Assembly: GCA_028751875.1 (NCBI GenBank)
Contig: CM054143.1
Span: 63,529,328-63,593,327 of the forward strand
DNA length: 64,000 nt
Source: Rapana venosa
Lineage: Eukaryota; Mollusca; Gastropoda; Neogastropoda; Muricidae
Direction of reading: 5' to 3'
Shown: positions 54,055 to 64,000 of the stretch, one piece after another
Numbering within the stretch: the stretch's first letter is position 1
How the letters are laid out: every line of letters begins with the position of its first letter
Made by a program: the position numbers and the translations under genes
The notes under the pieces: generated by a model
Databases searched by the model: none
Told to the model about the DNA's origin: nothing
What the model saw: only the letters and a program-made list of their open reading frames with translations

Positions 54055-57000
54055 TGTAACAGCCCTGTATTGTTCCTTTGGTATTGTTTTTGCAACTGTG
54101 GATATTTTGGATTTTTTTCTTTGTTTTTGTGATGGTGTCTTTTTGATAGCTGTAGGGGAAGGTTTCTGTCTAAGAGTTAAATTTTCATTTCTGCCCTGGT
54201 CGGGAAGGTTGCAGCGTTGGGCGGCCCTTTGGTTGTACATCTGTTTTCCCCCTTTGATAAAGTGGTATGTTGTAAAAGTTGTTTGTTTGTTGTTTTTTTT
54301 TAATTTAAAACCCCTTTTTGTTTAATTTAGTAGTGCAAGTAGTGCAGTGCAGGGAATTCTTTTTGGGTTTTGTTGGGTGTGGTGGGTTTGGTGTTTCTGG
54401 GAACAAAAAAAACTAAAGAAAAAAAAAAAGGTAAGGAATAATATTAAAAATTGGGTACTAATAGTGGGGGTTTTTTGCTATCTGTGTGGTTTTTAATTTT
54501 CCCCCTTTTATGCCCCACTAAACATTCGTCTCAAATCGACTTTAACTTGAAGATCTAGAACCGTACGCATCAAAGATCAAAAGCCTCCCAATCCCAACCT
54601 TGACTCTGACCACAGGCCCTGCTTTACCCACCAGTTCAGAAGAAGAAATAAAACTGCTAGGAAAGAATCACCCTGAAAAGTTTCAACCCCCTCAAACTGG
54701 AAGGGGAAAGAGGAAAAGAACGTTACGTGTTTTAAAAGGTGAAACTTGTTCCATTGATACAACCCTTCAAATGGACAAGTCTGGGACCCTTTTAAGCCAG
54801 CCCCTTTTAAACCCCTTTTAAGGGAAGTTTCGGGATGAAAAAAAAAATGGGGGTTAAAAAAGGGAAATGTCAGTTGGTGGAACAAGGGGGAAAGGAAAAC
54901 CCATAAAAAAAAAAAAGCAGCTATAAAAAGTTTGGGGCCCCAAGCCCAAGACAAAAGGGGATACCCAAGTAAGAATGCAAGGGAAGATATAGAATCGTGT
55001 GTAAAACCCTCCAAAGAAAATCTTGGGGCGATTAGGGAGAGAATTTAAAGTGAAATTTGGGCGAACTCCCCCAAAGAGAATTTTTCAAGAGGTGAAGACG
55101 ATGAGGCAAGAGTGAGCCATTTAATCCAAAAACTTTGGAATGATGGCAAGGGAGAGGCATGAAAAAAGGGGGGAATTTTGAAATGATGGGAAGATTATTT
55201 AAAATCTTTTAAAAACCCCGGGGTAAAAGCTTCCAGCTCTCAATTCTCCCCCCCGCTTAAAAAGTTAGAGCCCCAATCTTGAAGTGAAACAAGAAAGAAA
55301 TTAAGACCAGCCCAAAGGGCAAAGCGGGGGGTGATGACGGCATAACAATGAAGCCTCCCTTTCTGCGGGGAAAAGGGAGTTAAGTGGCCCACCATCATCT
55401 TCCAAAAAGCATGGGAAAAAGGGGGAAAGTACCAAGGATGGCCAAAATCAAAATGGTGCCCAAATTTGGAGAAGAAAGGGGGGCAAGAGGACTGCAGCAC
55501 CTACAGAGGCATTTCATTTTTCGCCATGAGGGAAAATTTTGCAAAGATTCTGGGAAAACGCACAAAAGGCCAAAGCGAACACTACTGGCAATGCCCCGTT
55601 TGGCTTTCGGGAAAAAAGGGGGGCACGATGCCATTTTCCACTCCGCAGGTGTGAAAGAGCCATCGAATACAACCAAGACCGAACAGTATTCGTTGACCAA
55701 GAAAAAGCTTTCGACCCCAGTCAACAGAGGACAGTTGGAATTTTCCTGGAGCGTCGATGTGAAGGGGCGTTGCTTATAAAAATCAGAGCAAACTTGCAAC
55801 AGTATGAGGCGTCCGAACAGCCCCGGGAAATCCGATGGTTCCCCTTACACAGGGGTCGGCAGGCTGCAACTCTCTCCCCCTTTTTTGGATCTACTGGCCA
55901 GATCAAAAGGAGCCAACCGTCTTGAGGGGCCCAACGAAATATTATTTGCGACGACCGTCCCCGATGAATCGAAAAAAGCGCTCTTCAAGATCACAAGACC
56001 CCAAATCAACACAAGCTGCGAGAGGTAAAGACATGAAGTCAGTATCCCAAAAAAAGAGTTATGTCTGTCAGCGAAATCCCCGGAAAACTGGACTCAACAT
56101 CAACGGCACCCCGCTGAAACAGACCCAAAGAATTTAAAAACCCTTTCAAACCTCTTCACTGAAAAGGGGAAAAAAGGCCGAGAGATAGAAAAAGATGCCA
56201 GAAAGTGAGTAGTCAGTTTCCCCAACTGCCCCCCCTTCTAAAAAACTTTCCAGCATCCCAAGGACCAAAGGAAAAAAACCTCAAGGGCCATCTTCGTTCC
56301 AACACTCGCAACCGTGTCAGACTGGCCCTAACAAAACCCCTTTTGAGAGAAAATTGGTCATGTGAAATGCGCTGCCTGAAAAAAGCTGTCAAAAAGACCG
56401 ACGCGGATAAGATCAAAAAATGAGGTATCAGGACAGGGTCGGATTTAACCCCAAATTCCCCACCATTCGAAAAACAAAGGATCAGGTGGTTTAGTCCCTA
56501 CTAAAATTGCCCCCCAAACCCAAACCACCCCCTACGGGCTACCCCCACCAAATTCAATGGGGGAAAACCCAAGGTAGACCAAGGAGACGATGGAGCGACT
56601 TGTGGTGACCCCTGCGACCCCATGACCTGTCCAAATAAACCCCTCTGCCTAGCTGCAGACGCGTCGGTCTCCCCGCGACCCGGGGGCCCCAGGGGGAAGA
56701 TGAAAGAAAAAAGAAGACTGACCATTTGGGGGAGAATCCCAGTAGCGCCCCAGCCCTGCCCAGCCCCCTAGGAACCCCCACCCGATTGAGGGAAAAAGGT
56801 GTGGCAGCGTTGGAGGCCGGGGGAGCAGCGTAGCAGTGAAAAAGACTTCCTTCAAGGAAAAATCGTCATTGATTTTTTTTTTTAAATGGTATGCAAAAAT
56901 TTTACAGCCAAGTCTGTGTGTTGTTTTTTTTGTAATGTGCCAAAAAATTGGCAAAAAAGGGGACTATGTGTTCATCGGACCCAGAGAGCTCAAAACTGTC

Positions 57001-57341
57001 TTGTTAAAAGAACTCTTAAATGGTATTAATTAAACTCTTGTGTAGGGGGCCGGAAGTTGATGACAAAGTTCCCTTAAACTGAATTGTTGTATTGCCCCGG
57101 TGAAGTGAACTGGAAATTGTTTTAGGTTAAAAGTTGTAATATTGAATATAAAATTAATTTCTGTTTTTGATTATTGAAAAAAACTATTTGTGGGACAGAT
57201 TGATGTAATAATAGAATTAAAAAGAGGAGTATTAAAAGAAATCTTGAGTGTGACTGTGGTGGAAAGAATGTGGCCTTTGGAAGGTTGTTTTTTCCTTTAT
57301 TTAAAATTATCTTTATGTGACTGGGATTTAGCCCCCTTTCA
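54055..57341 (+). repeat. 3' LTR, second copy, interrupted by a LINE
   Basis: The left part 54,055-54,523 and right part 56,716-57,341 together match the LTR at 32,825-33,954, with many small errors. The polypurine tract and internal end of the element precede it (54,001-54,054), so it belongs to a full element and not a solo LTR. Confidence 0.8.
54524..56715 (+). mobile_element. LINE inserted in the second LTR copy
   Basis: About 2.2 kb absent from the first LTR copy. Despite degraded sequence, plus-strand RT traces are visible: a VPRMAKIKMVPKFG-like block (55,430), the QEDCSTYRGISF region (55,485), RAIEYNQDRTVFVDQEKAFD (55,655), and LNINGTPLKQTQRI (56,095). It looks RTE-like. The junctions are near tgccccact on the left and actgaccattt on the right, where the intact LTR reads actgacccact, consistent with a target duplication of about 11 bp blurred by errors. 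It is 5'-truncated. Confidence 0.65.
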
Positions 57342-59657
57342 CTGGCTAAATTTTGATGTTTCCCAAAAAATTTGTTACATTTATCTATCATGATGAATAC
57401 TTTCTGACATTCGCTGTTCTTTTCCTCTAAAAATTTCAAAGCCTATCAGAAAAAAGAAGTTGTCACCCCTTGCAATCAAGGCCATAGTATTCAAACTATT
57501 CTTCACAGCCGTGAAAAGCCTACACAAAACCCCTGACCCAATACCCCCCCTAAAAACCTAATAATGTTCCGTTAACTACTTGAGGCATTGCATCCATGAC
57601 CCTTCTTTCCCGATAGGCCATGTGGCCATGGTACATCCCGACATCCCCCGGTCCAAAGCGAAATGCAGGCAACAGGCGGAGTGGCGAAAAAAAAAACTTA
57701 AAATTAATCAGGCTCTTTCGAAAAAAGTAAACAAGTCAAATTTTTAATTTTTCAGAAATTCAAAGTATTATCTTTTTAGTTCTTTATGCCACGTCAAAAA
57801 AAAATTTTTTCTTTTCCTCAATTACTCTTCTTGGGTCTTTGGGAAGCAAAAACCCCCTCTGGATTCCATCCTCAACCACTCACCACTCTGAACTTCCTTC
57901 TATATTTTCTGCATTCTTTTGTGAAAAAGGCCATAACATTCGCTCCAAACTGGATCAGACTCCTTTCCAGCCTACACTTCCAGATCCCCAATTCTCTGGC
58001 ACTCCCCTTCTTTTCCTTCATCCAACAAGTGAAAAAGAAGTCATGACAATTCTGAAAGAAGTGACTATAAAATCATGTGATCTTGATCCCATACCTGCTT
58101 CTCTTTTCACACAGTGCCTACCACAACTTATACCCGCTATCCCAAATAATGTGAACTCATCTCTTGTTTCAGGAAATGTTCCATCAGCTCTCAAAACTGC
58201 TATAGTAACACCTCTACTCAAAAAGCGTGACCTTGACCTAACATTCTGAAGAGTTATAGACCCATTTCCAATCTATCTTTTATTTCTAAAGTCCTTGAAA
58301 AAGTAGTTCTCAAACAGCTCAATAACCACCTTCTCTCCAACAATCTTCCTGAGTTTGTCTCCCTATCGCGTCAACCACAGCACTGAAACCACCCTAGTAC
58401 ACACTTTAAACACACTTCTACTTGCTTCTGACTCAGGGAAAATCTCCCTTCTTACTCTACTCGACTTATCAGCAGCCTTGGACACTATAGACCAATCGAT
58501 TCTTCTCTCCCGTCTTCAGAAAAAGTTCGTTGTTACTGGCACAGCCCTCACCTGGTTTAATTCATACCTTACTGACCGATTCCAGACAGTTGCAGTAAAC
58601 AAGATTCAATCAATACCTGCCAAACTGGAATGCGGCATCCCACAGGGATCAGTTCTAGGCCCTGTTCTTTTCACACTTTACACTGCCCCTCTGTCACATT
58701 TATAAAACCGTCATCAAATCAACCATCATTTTTACGCAGATGACTCTCAGATTCAAAGCAGTGCTACTCCTGAAAATCTGCCTTCTCTCCTGACAAATAT
58801 GGCCCATTGCTTTGAAGATATTCAAAACAGGATGACACAGAACAAATTACAACTAAATGCAGATAAATCCGAAGCTATGCTCGTAGGGACCAAACACAAA
58901 CTCTCTGCCATTACAACTTCAATAGAACTCGGCAATCCATCAGTCCCTCTATCCACTGCTGTGAAGTATCTAGGTGTTGTTATCGACAACACACTCTCTA
59001 TGCAAAAATTCATCACCAAGACCTGCCAGTCATGCCACTATCAATTACGGTGTATTAGTGCCATTCGAAAGTATCTGTCCACTGATGCAACATTCAAACT
59101 TGTCACCTCTCTTATTCTTTCACGTCTGGACTATTGCAATTCTCCTCTGGCTGGTCTGCCAGCATCACTTATCCACAACCTTCAAAGTATACAAAACTTG
59201 GAAGCTCGACTAGTTCTCAAAAAGAAAAAAAAATTGAGAACATTACCCCTCTCTTTCGATCTCTCCACTGGCTGCCTGTGCCACATAGAGTAAATTATAA
59301 GATCAGTACCCTCTGTTACAAATGTCTCCACAAAACTGCACCCTCCTACCTCTGTGAATGTCTTAACCTGTACACTCCTTCATGTTCCCTCCACTCTGCT
59401 GCAGATACCTTGTGCCTACGAATACCTAGATTCAACCAATCCACCATTGGCCGCCACTGCTCTTTCTCTATTTCGGGTCCATCCACCTGGAATGAGCTCC
59501 CTCTCTCTCTTCGCCAGAAGCCTAGTTATAACACTTTTAAATCCAGCTTCAAGACATATTTATTTCAAACCCAAGATTTCCCCCATCCTGTTTCATATCA
59601 GAACTAACCCACCCTTCACTAACCCATGTCCTATCACCCTGCAAAAGTATATGACCT

Positions 59658-59712
<55 letters not shown>

Positions 59713-59910
59713 TTTGAAAAAAAAGACTATTGCAATTTTCTTTCATAGATTTGGTATGCAGGTACCATGTTTGTAATATATGTTTGTTTAAACTATTGAT
59801 TATTTGTCATTGGTTGCATGACTGTATAAGATTAGGTTCAATGCACGCGCTTTGATTTGTCTTTGCAAGATATAGCGCTATATAAGTTCCATTTATTATT
59901 ATTTATTACT
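57342..59910 (+). mobile_element. LINE family A, second copy of 33,955-36,520
   Basis: Same element and same insertion as at 33,955, including the TG tract (59,664-59,710) and the 3' terminus with a longer ATT tail (ttattattatttatt versus ttatt). The RT is readable in frames 57,839-58,249, 58,355-58,705, 58,799-59,293 and 59,134-59,607. At about 59,098 this copy keeps two bases that the first copy has lost. The first 500 bp are degraded; the rest is clean. Confidence 0.85.
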
Positions 59911-60044
59911 TACATCGTGTTCTTATACACCTACACATGAACCTACGCACGCACGCACGCTTATGCTCACACACAGCACGTACGCACACGCACCAGACCC
60001 ATACACACCACACACACACACACACACCACCACCCCACACAGGG

Positions 60045-60390
60045 GGGGACGGGATAGCCTAGTGGTTAGAACATTGTGCTCGCAATCTGATCCCCGGGCT
60101 CGATTCCGTTCAAGGGGATATTTTCCCCTGGAGTTAACATCAGTGCTGACTCCACTATCCCCAAAAGTCCTTCGGATGAGACTAAACGAGGCCCCGGTGC
60201 GATCGCACGCAGGACATCTTGTGCACACGTTAAATCCTTTTCCCGCTTTTCGTTAAAGTAGTCTTTTGGTGTGCCGGTGGGAACAGATGACAAAATTTAC
60301 AAAATCACATACACACGGGGACTAGATGTGAAAAAGCACATGTGCATTTCCATTATCCTCGATAAAAAAAGAATAAATTAAAAAAATAAA
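60045..60390 (+). mobile_element. tRNA-derived SINE, second copy of 36,668-37,030
   Basis: The same SINE in the same context, with small deletions in the tRNA head (gatccccgggctcgattccg) and body. The neighbouring AC tract (60,005-60,028) is much shorter than in the first copy. Confidence 0.8.
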
Positions 60391-60899
60391 TATAATCAAC
60401 ACACGGCTGGCAGAAAAATTACTTAAAAGCTAGATTTTGGAAGTCTGAAATAGAGGGGTTTTTAAAGGTTGGAATTGAAATGTGAAATTGTTGTGTTGTG
60501 CATGAAAGTGTATGGGAGAGATTTTCAGCGGGTGGGGGGGGGGGGGGGGGGGGGGGGAGGAGCCTCAAAAAACAAGTGCTGTTCACCGCACGATTTTGGT
60601 TGGAAGGCAGGTATAAGAAACACTTGAGTGTCAGTAGAGTTGCTAAGGTAACCAGATTAGATACAAATTTGAAGGAGTTAGTAGTAGTAGCAGCAGCAGC
60701 AGCAGTAATAGTGGTGGTGGTGGTAGTGGTAGCAGCAGCAGCAGCAGCACTGACCAGTTGAATTAACATTATAATCAACTAACTATATATTATTGAAAAG
60801 TAATAGAAGCTTTTGTAATTGCCAAGCTCATTTATATACCAATTTTATAGCAAAATCAGTTGGTTTCTGATTATGAATTATGAGTATGTGTTTAATTTG
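60391..60899 (-). other. Receptor 3' flank, second copy
   Basis: Equivalent to 37,031-37,514, with a longer G run (about 60,533-60,557) and a shorter GTG/AGC tract (60,680-60,748). Confidence 0.6.
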
Positions 60900-63690
60900 A
60901 AAGTTTCAACATTTATTCTAACACTTCAAGAGTTTTTTTTATTCAGTTTCTTCTTTTTCAGCCAGAGCATTGAAGGTGTAACAAAGGGTTCAGGGAGAGT
61001 TTAGGGGCAGCAGGAAGATAGCAAAGGCCACACTGACTTCACCTGGAACAGAAATACCTGCCATGGCAAACGTCCACACACCCCGATGGGAAACCAGCAC
61101 AGGAGTCTGTGACAACCACAGTGATCAGTCTGCGAGTTTTATGGTCATGTCCTGGGACTTTTTGGGTAGTGCCCATTGCCAGTGTGTTCTTCTTTATTGA
61201 CCAGTAGATAAAGGGCTTGAAATGAGATTCACCAAGAAAAAGAGACAAAGTTGAACACAATCATTATGGCAAAGGAGTAAAGGTTCCTTTAAATTGGAGT
61301 CTTGTAAACTGGCAGTGGAATTGCAAGTTCCTGTTGGCTGTAAAAATTCCAGTGGGATGTGAATGGATGAAGTGGCAATGATGCCAGACATAAACCCACT
61401 GACCAGGCCACAGCACAAGAGTTATTGCTGATTTCCTCTCAAATCGAACAGTGCTGAATGGGAAGTGAATCACTAGAAAACGATCAACTGAAATGATCCC
61501 GATGATTATAGCTGACACTTCACTGGACAGAAGGGACAAAAAAACCAGCTACTTTACAATACACATGGTTTTTTCCCCTACATTATCATAGAATACATAT
61601 ATGCCACGGTAAACTTCGTCAGCTACTCCAATGATGGTGAGGTAGTTTTCCCATTTAGCCCGGTCAGATACACAGAGGCTACTGACAAATAATCTGTAGG
61701 GTATGACTGAAGTCTTGTGAGTACACCACTGTATCATTAAAACTGCACACATTGCCCGTCACAGACAACCAGCTGATCAGCCAGAGGAAGACACGGTATG
61801 TGGATGTCTGTAGTAAATCCTTACAGGAGGAAATTTCATCAGAAGGCGAATAACAAAATGCCGTAAAAAAGGTTTGGAAGAATATCTTCACAGCAGAGTT
61901 TATAATTTTGTGCCCAAAAGAGCACCGAGATGAGAAAGACCTCTGAATACATCAGATGGAAATGTTTCTACAGGAGTGCCCTCTAATGACAGTGATGCTA
62001 GATGTGGCATATCTTGAAATCCTTTTGGCCCAATTGTTTGAATGGAACTGAAAGACAAATCAGATTTCTCACCTTCAAAAACTGTGAAGTAACTTTACTG
62101 TCAAATTCAAGTAGCCTTGTGCCAGAAAGATTTAAAGTATTCAGCATCGTCTGCTGTAGTTTATCTCTTGGGTCATAACTGAGCAGAGACAGTGGATTGC
62201 AAGCCATGGATAATGTCTGTAGGTTTTTCAAGCCAGCAAACAAAGACATGTTAACATGCTCCAGGTTGTTTTCAGAGACATCCAAAAAATACAAATTATA
62301 TAATGTGATACTGGATAAACACAAAACAAAGAGCACCTGGCCAGAGATAAATAAACAAGAAAGGTGTTCTTGTTCAAATCAGACAACGCCATTCCTGAAT
62401 TGTCCCATTCAGGTAGCGGAGCTGAGGGAAGAGATGAGCAGAAAATGGCTGAGGACACAGAAAGGTGTGGCCATGACACAGACAGGTTTTCAGGGCATGT
62501 CATGTCACACAACGTTTCATCGTCATGCAGTGGACAGTGAGGCCAGCCTCACACAGATGGTCACTGTGAACACACACAGCAGAGGACCGACATCGGAACA
62601 ATCCTGGACATGTCACATCCTCACAGGCCTCTTCATCTCATGACCAACACAGTCAAACAAGCCCATTGCAACGGTGTAGACAGGCAGACAGTTTGTTGAC
62701 TATCACCAGGACAACGGTAGTGGGTGTGAGGACACAGGTCCCCGGGTTTTAGTTTGGTCAAAATGAATGTTTTAATTCCATCGAAATTGACCAACACAGG
62801 TACTGGCAAATGTCCATTCAACGTAACTGTCTGAGCTACACGTGTTGACAGTCTGATTCATCTGATTGATCTAAACAGTCATCAAAGAAATCACATTGCT
62901 TGATGTAGGAAGCACACTGGCCATTCAGGCAAGTGAACTCATCACAAGGAGGGTGTACACAGAAGGATTCATCAGATTTGTCTTGGCAGTCAGGTCTGAA
63001 ATCACACACAAAGGAATAGGAACACTGTGTTTCTTGCTGGTCACAGGAAAGAAGGAAACTGGCAATGCAAACTCCTTATCAGTTTCTGCTTGCTGCTTGA
63101 GGACTTGATCCATTGAAAAAGCAAGGAGTTATGTGTCTCTCCTCAATACATTATGTGGACCACATGACAGAAATGTGTGTGTCAGTGACCACTTTGACAC
63201 GGGGTAAATTTTTCACTAGGAAAGCTTGAGAAAGGGAAAAGTTTTTAAAATGAACAAATGTGGTTTCAGTCGTTTGACTTCATTGTTTTTGCTGCTCATT
63301 TCGCAAAGTACCTTTTGTTCATATCTTATTGGTGAGAATAATTTATGTCAAAACCCATGGTCAAAATATGCCTGGTTTTATAAAAGACATGTATTCTTGA
63401 AATGCCAATGACTGATACAATTACAGTGCCATCATCAGCTACAGGACTGCTTCTGACTGTTTGGGCCGGATCTGTCATACCAGTGTACCCCAACTGGTGT
63501 TTTATCAAAGTCAATCTTTGATGTCTGAAGATGTGCATTGCCTCCCCCCCATCCTGATCCCGTTTTGGTGCAGCTGGGTAGCCCCCATGGATTGACAACC
63601 TCTTTTGCCACGTCGTGTTCTTTTTTTGTCTAAAGCTGTAATAGTCAACTGCAGCTTCATCCCTTTGTAGCGCGTGTGTTCTGACTCAGG
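60900..63690 (-). pseudogene. Second, frame-broken copy of the LDLa/LRR G-protein-coupled receptor
   Basis: The whole receptor coding region of 37,515-40,316 is present in the same order, but single-base gains and losses split it into about ten short frames (for example 61,264-61,539 with the third to fifth membrane segments and the DRF motif, 61,998-62,336 with LRRs, and 62,925-63,113 with LDLa remnants). The indels are as common in the surrounding non-coding DNA as in the gene, and a few clean stretches are nearly identical to the first copy. This argues for consensus error in an allelic copy over true pseudogene decay. I list it as a pseudogene only because it is not readable as given. Confidence 0.7.
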
Positions 63691-63829
63691 CAAATTTGGG
63701 AAAAAGAATCAGGATGTGGAGAACAGTGGTTTGTGTTAGTTTCCCTTGTCCAGCCCTGTGAATACAAACTGATGAAGCAAATAAATTTGTTTATAGCAGG
63801 AAATTATATCAAAAATAAAGCTTGATGCA

Positions 63830-64000
63830 TGGGTTGATGATGATAATAATAAATGGAAATTAATAGCGCTAACTTGCCAAAGACAAACAAAACGCATGCA
63901 TTGAACTAATCTTACACAGTCATACAACCCAAAGACAAATAATCAATACTTCAAATAGATATTACAAACATGGTACCCCTGGGAGACCAATCTATGAAAG
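63830..64000 (-). mobile_element. LINE family A fragment, second copy of 40,486 onward
   Basis: The tail (gatgatgataataataaatgg) and the start of the 3' terminus, with errors, cut by the window end. Confidence 0.7.

Larger units (their letters stand above)
54001..64000 (+). repeat. Second copy of the 32,770-40,640 region (probable haplotig)
   Basis: From its first base the segment repeats the end of the LTR element, the 3' LTR, LINE A copy 2, the SINE, the receptor gene and the following LINE fragment, in the same order and orientation. Clean stretches (about 57,870-59,980) differ from the first copy by scattered substitutions and small indels; other stretches are full of homopolymer-type errors. 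The length difference (about 2.1 kb) is explained by one extra LINE at 54,524-56,715. A true tandem duplication is possible, but an unmerged allele is more likely. Confidence 0.8.

Noticed and set aside
53353..54325. Long frames spanning the run of N
   Set aside because: Their length is made of unknown bases; nothing can be read in them.
60900..63690. True recent pseudogene or paralogue of the receptor
   Set aside because: Indels are equally frequent in the neighbouring non-coding DNA and the flanks are the same locus, so an error-rich allelic copy explains it better.

Overview
This is a eukaryotic window, most likely from a gastropod mollusc. That is inference: the only host-like gene is a receptor of the GRL101/relaxin-receptor-like type known from snails, and the repeats (RTE and CR1/L2-type LINEs, tRNA-derived SINEs, trinucleotide and GA/TG tracts) fit a marine-snail-like genome. 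No bacterial gene, rRNA or CRISPR array is visible. One host-like protein gene is supported: a G-protein-coupled receptor on the minus strand (37,515-40,316) with a C-type-lectin-like N-terminus, four LDLa modules, leucine-rich repeats and seven membrane segments. A second copy, broken by many small indels, lies at about 60,900-63,690.

Almost everything else is mobile DNA, heavily nested. Family A below is a CR1/L2-type LINE with a TG tract in its 3' UTR and an ATT-type tail. (1) 778-3,249: an RTE element whose 5' part is inverted (twin-priming signature). (2) 6,735-7,575: a truncated RTE fragment. (3) 8,011-16,850: a family A LINE split by a candidate LTR (9,808-14,635), itself split by a full-length RTE (10,024-13,341). 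(4) 16,990-22,290: minisatellites, CT and TAG tracts, a LINE fragment and SINEs. (5) 22,296-36,520: a family A LINE split by a 10.2-kb LTR retrotransposon (23,741-33,954), which carries two further LINE insertions. (6) 36,668-41,050: SINE, receptor gene, LINE fragment. (7) 41,905-53,500: a multi-level nest, LINE A > SINE > another LINE > RTE plus solo LTR > tiny LINE fragment, with a separate RTE-like insertion.

The LTR retrotransposon is the most interesting element. Its order is gag - CCHC - protease - integrase - RT - RNase H, with integrase before RT. That order is unusual for Ty3/gypsy elements and is the hallmark of the Gmr1-like group. It has 1.1-kb LTRs, a primer-binding site matching the 3' end of tRNA-Trp, a 5-bp target-site duplication, and a solo LTR of the same family at 43,822-45,041.

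After a gap of exactly 500 N (53,501-54,000), the sequence from 54,001 to the window end repeats 32,770-40,640 in the same order and orientation. The second copy has an extra 2.2-kb LINE inside the LTR and patches of degraded, homopolymer-rich sequence. The simplest reading is a second haplotype placed in tandem by the assembler, so the second receptor copy should not be counted as a separate gene or as a real pseudogene without read-depth evidence. Similar degraded sequence lies at about 9,060-13,090.
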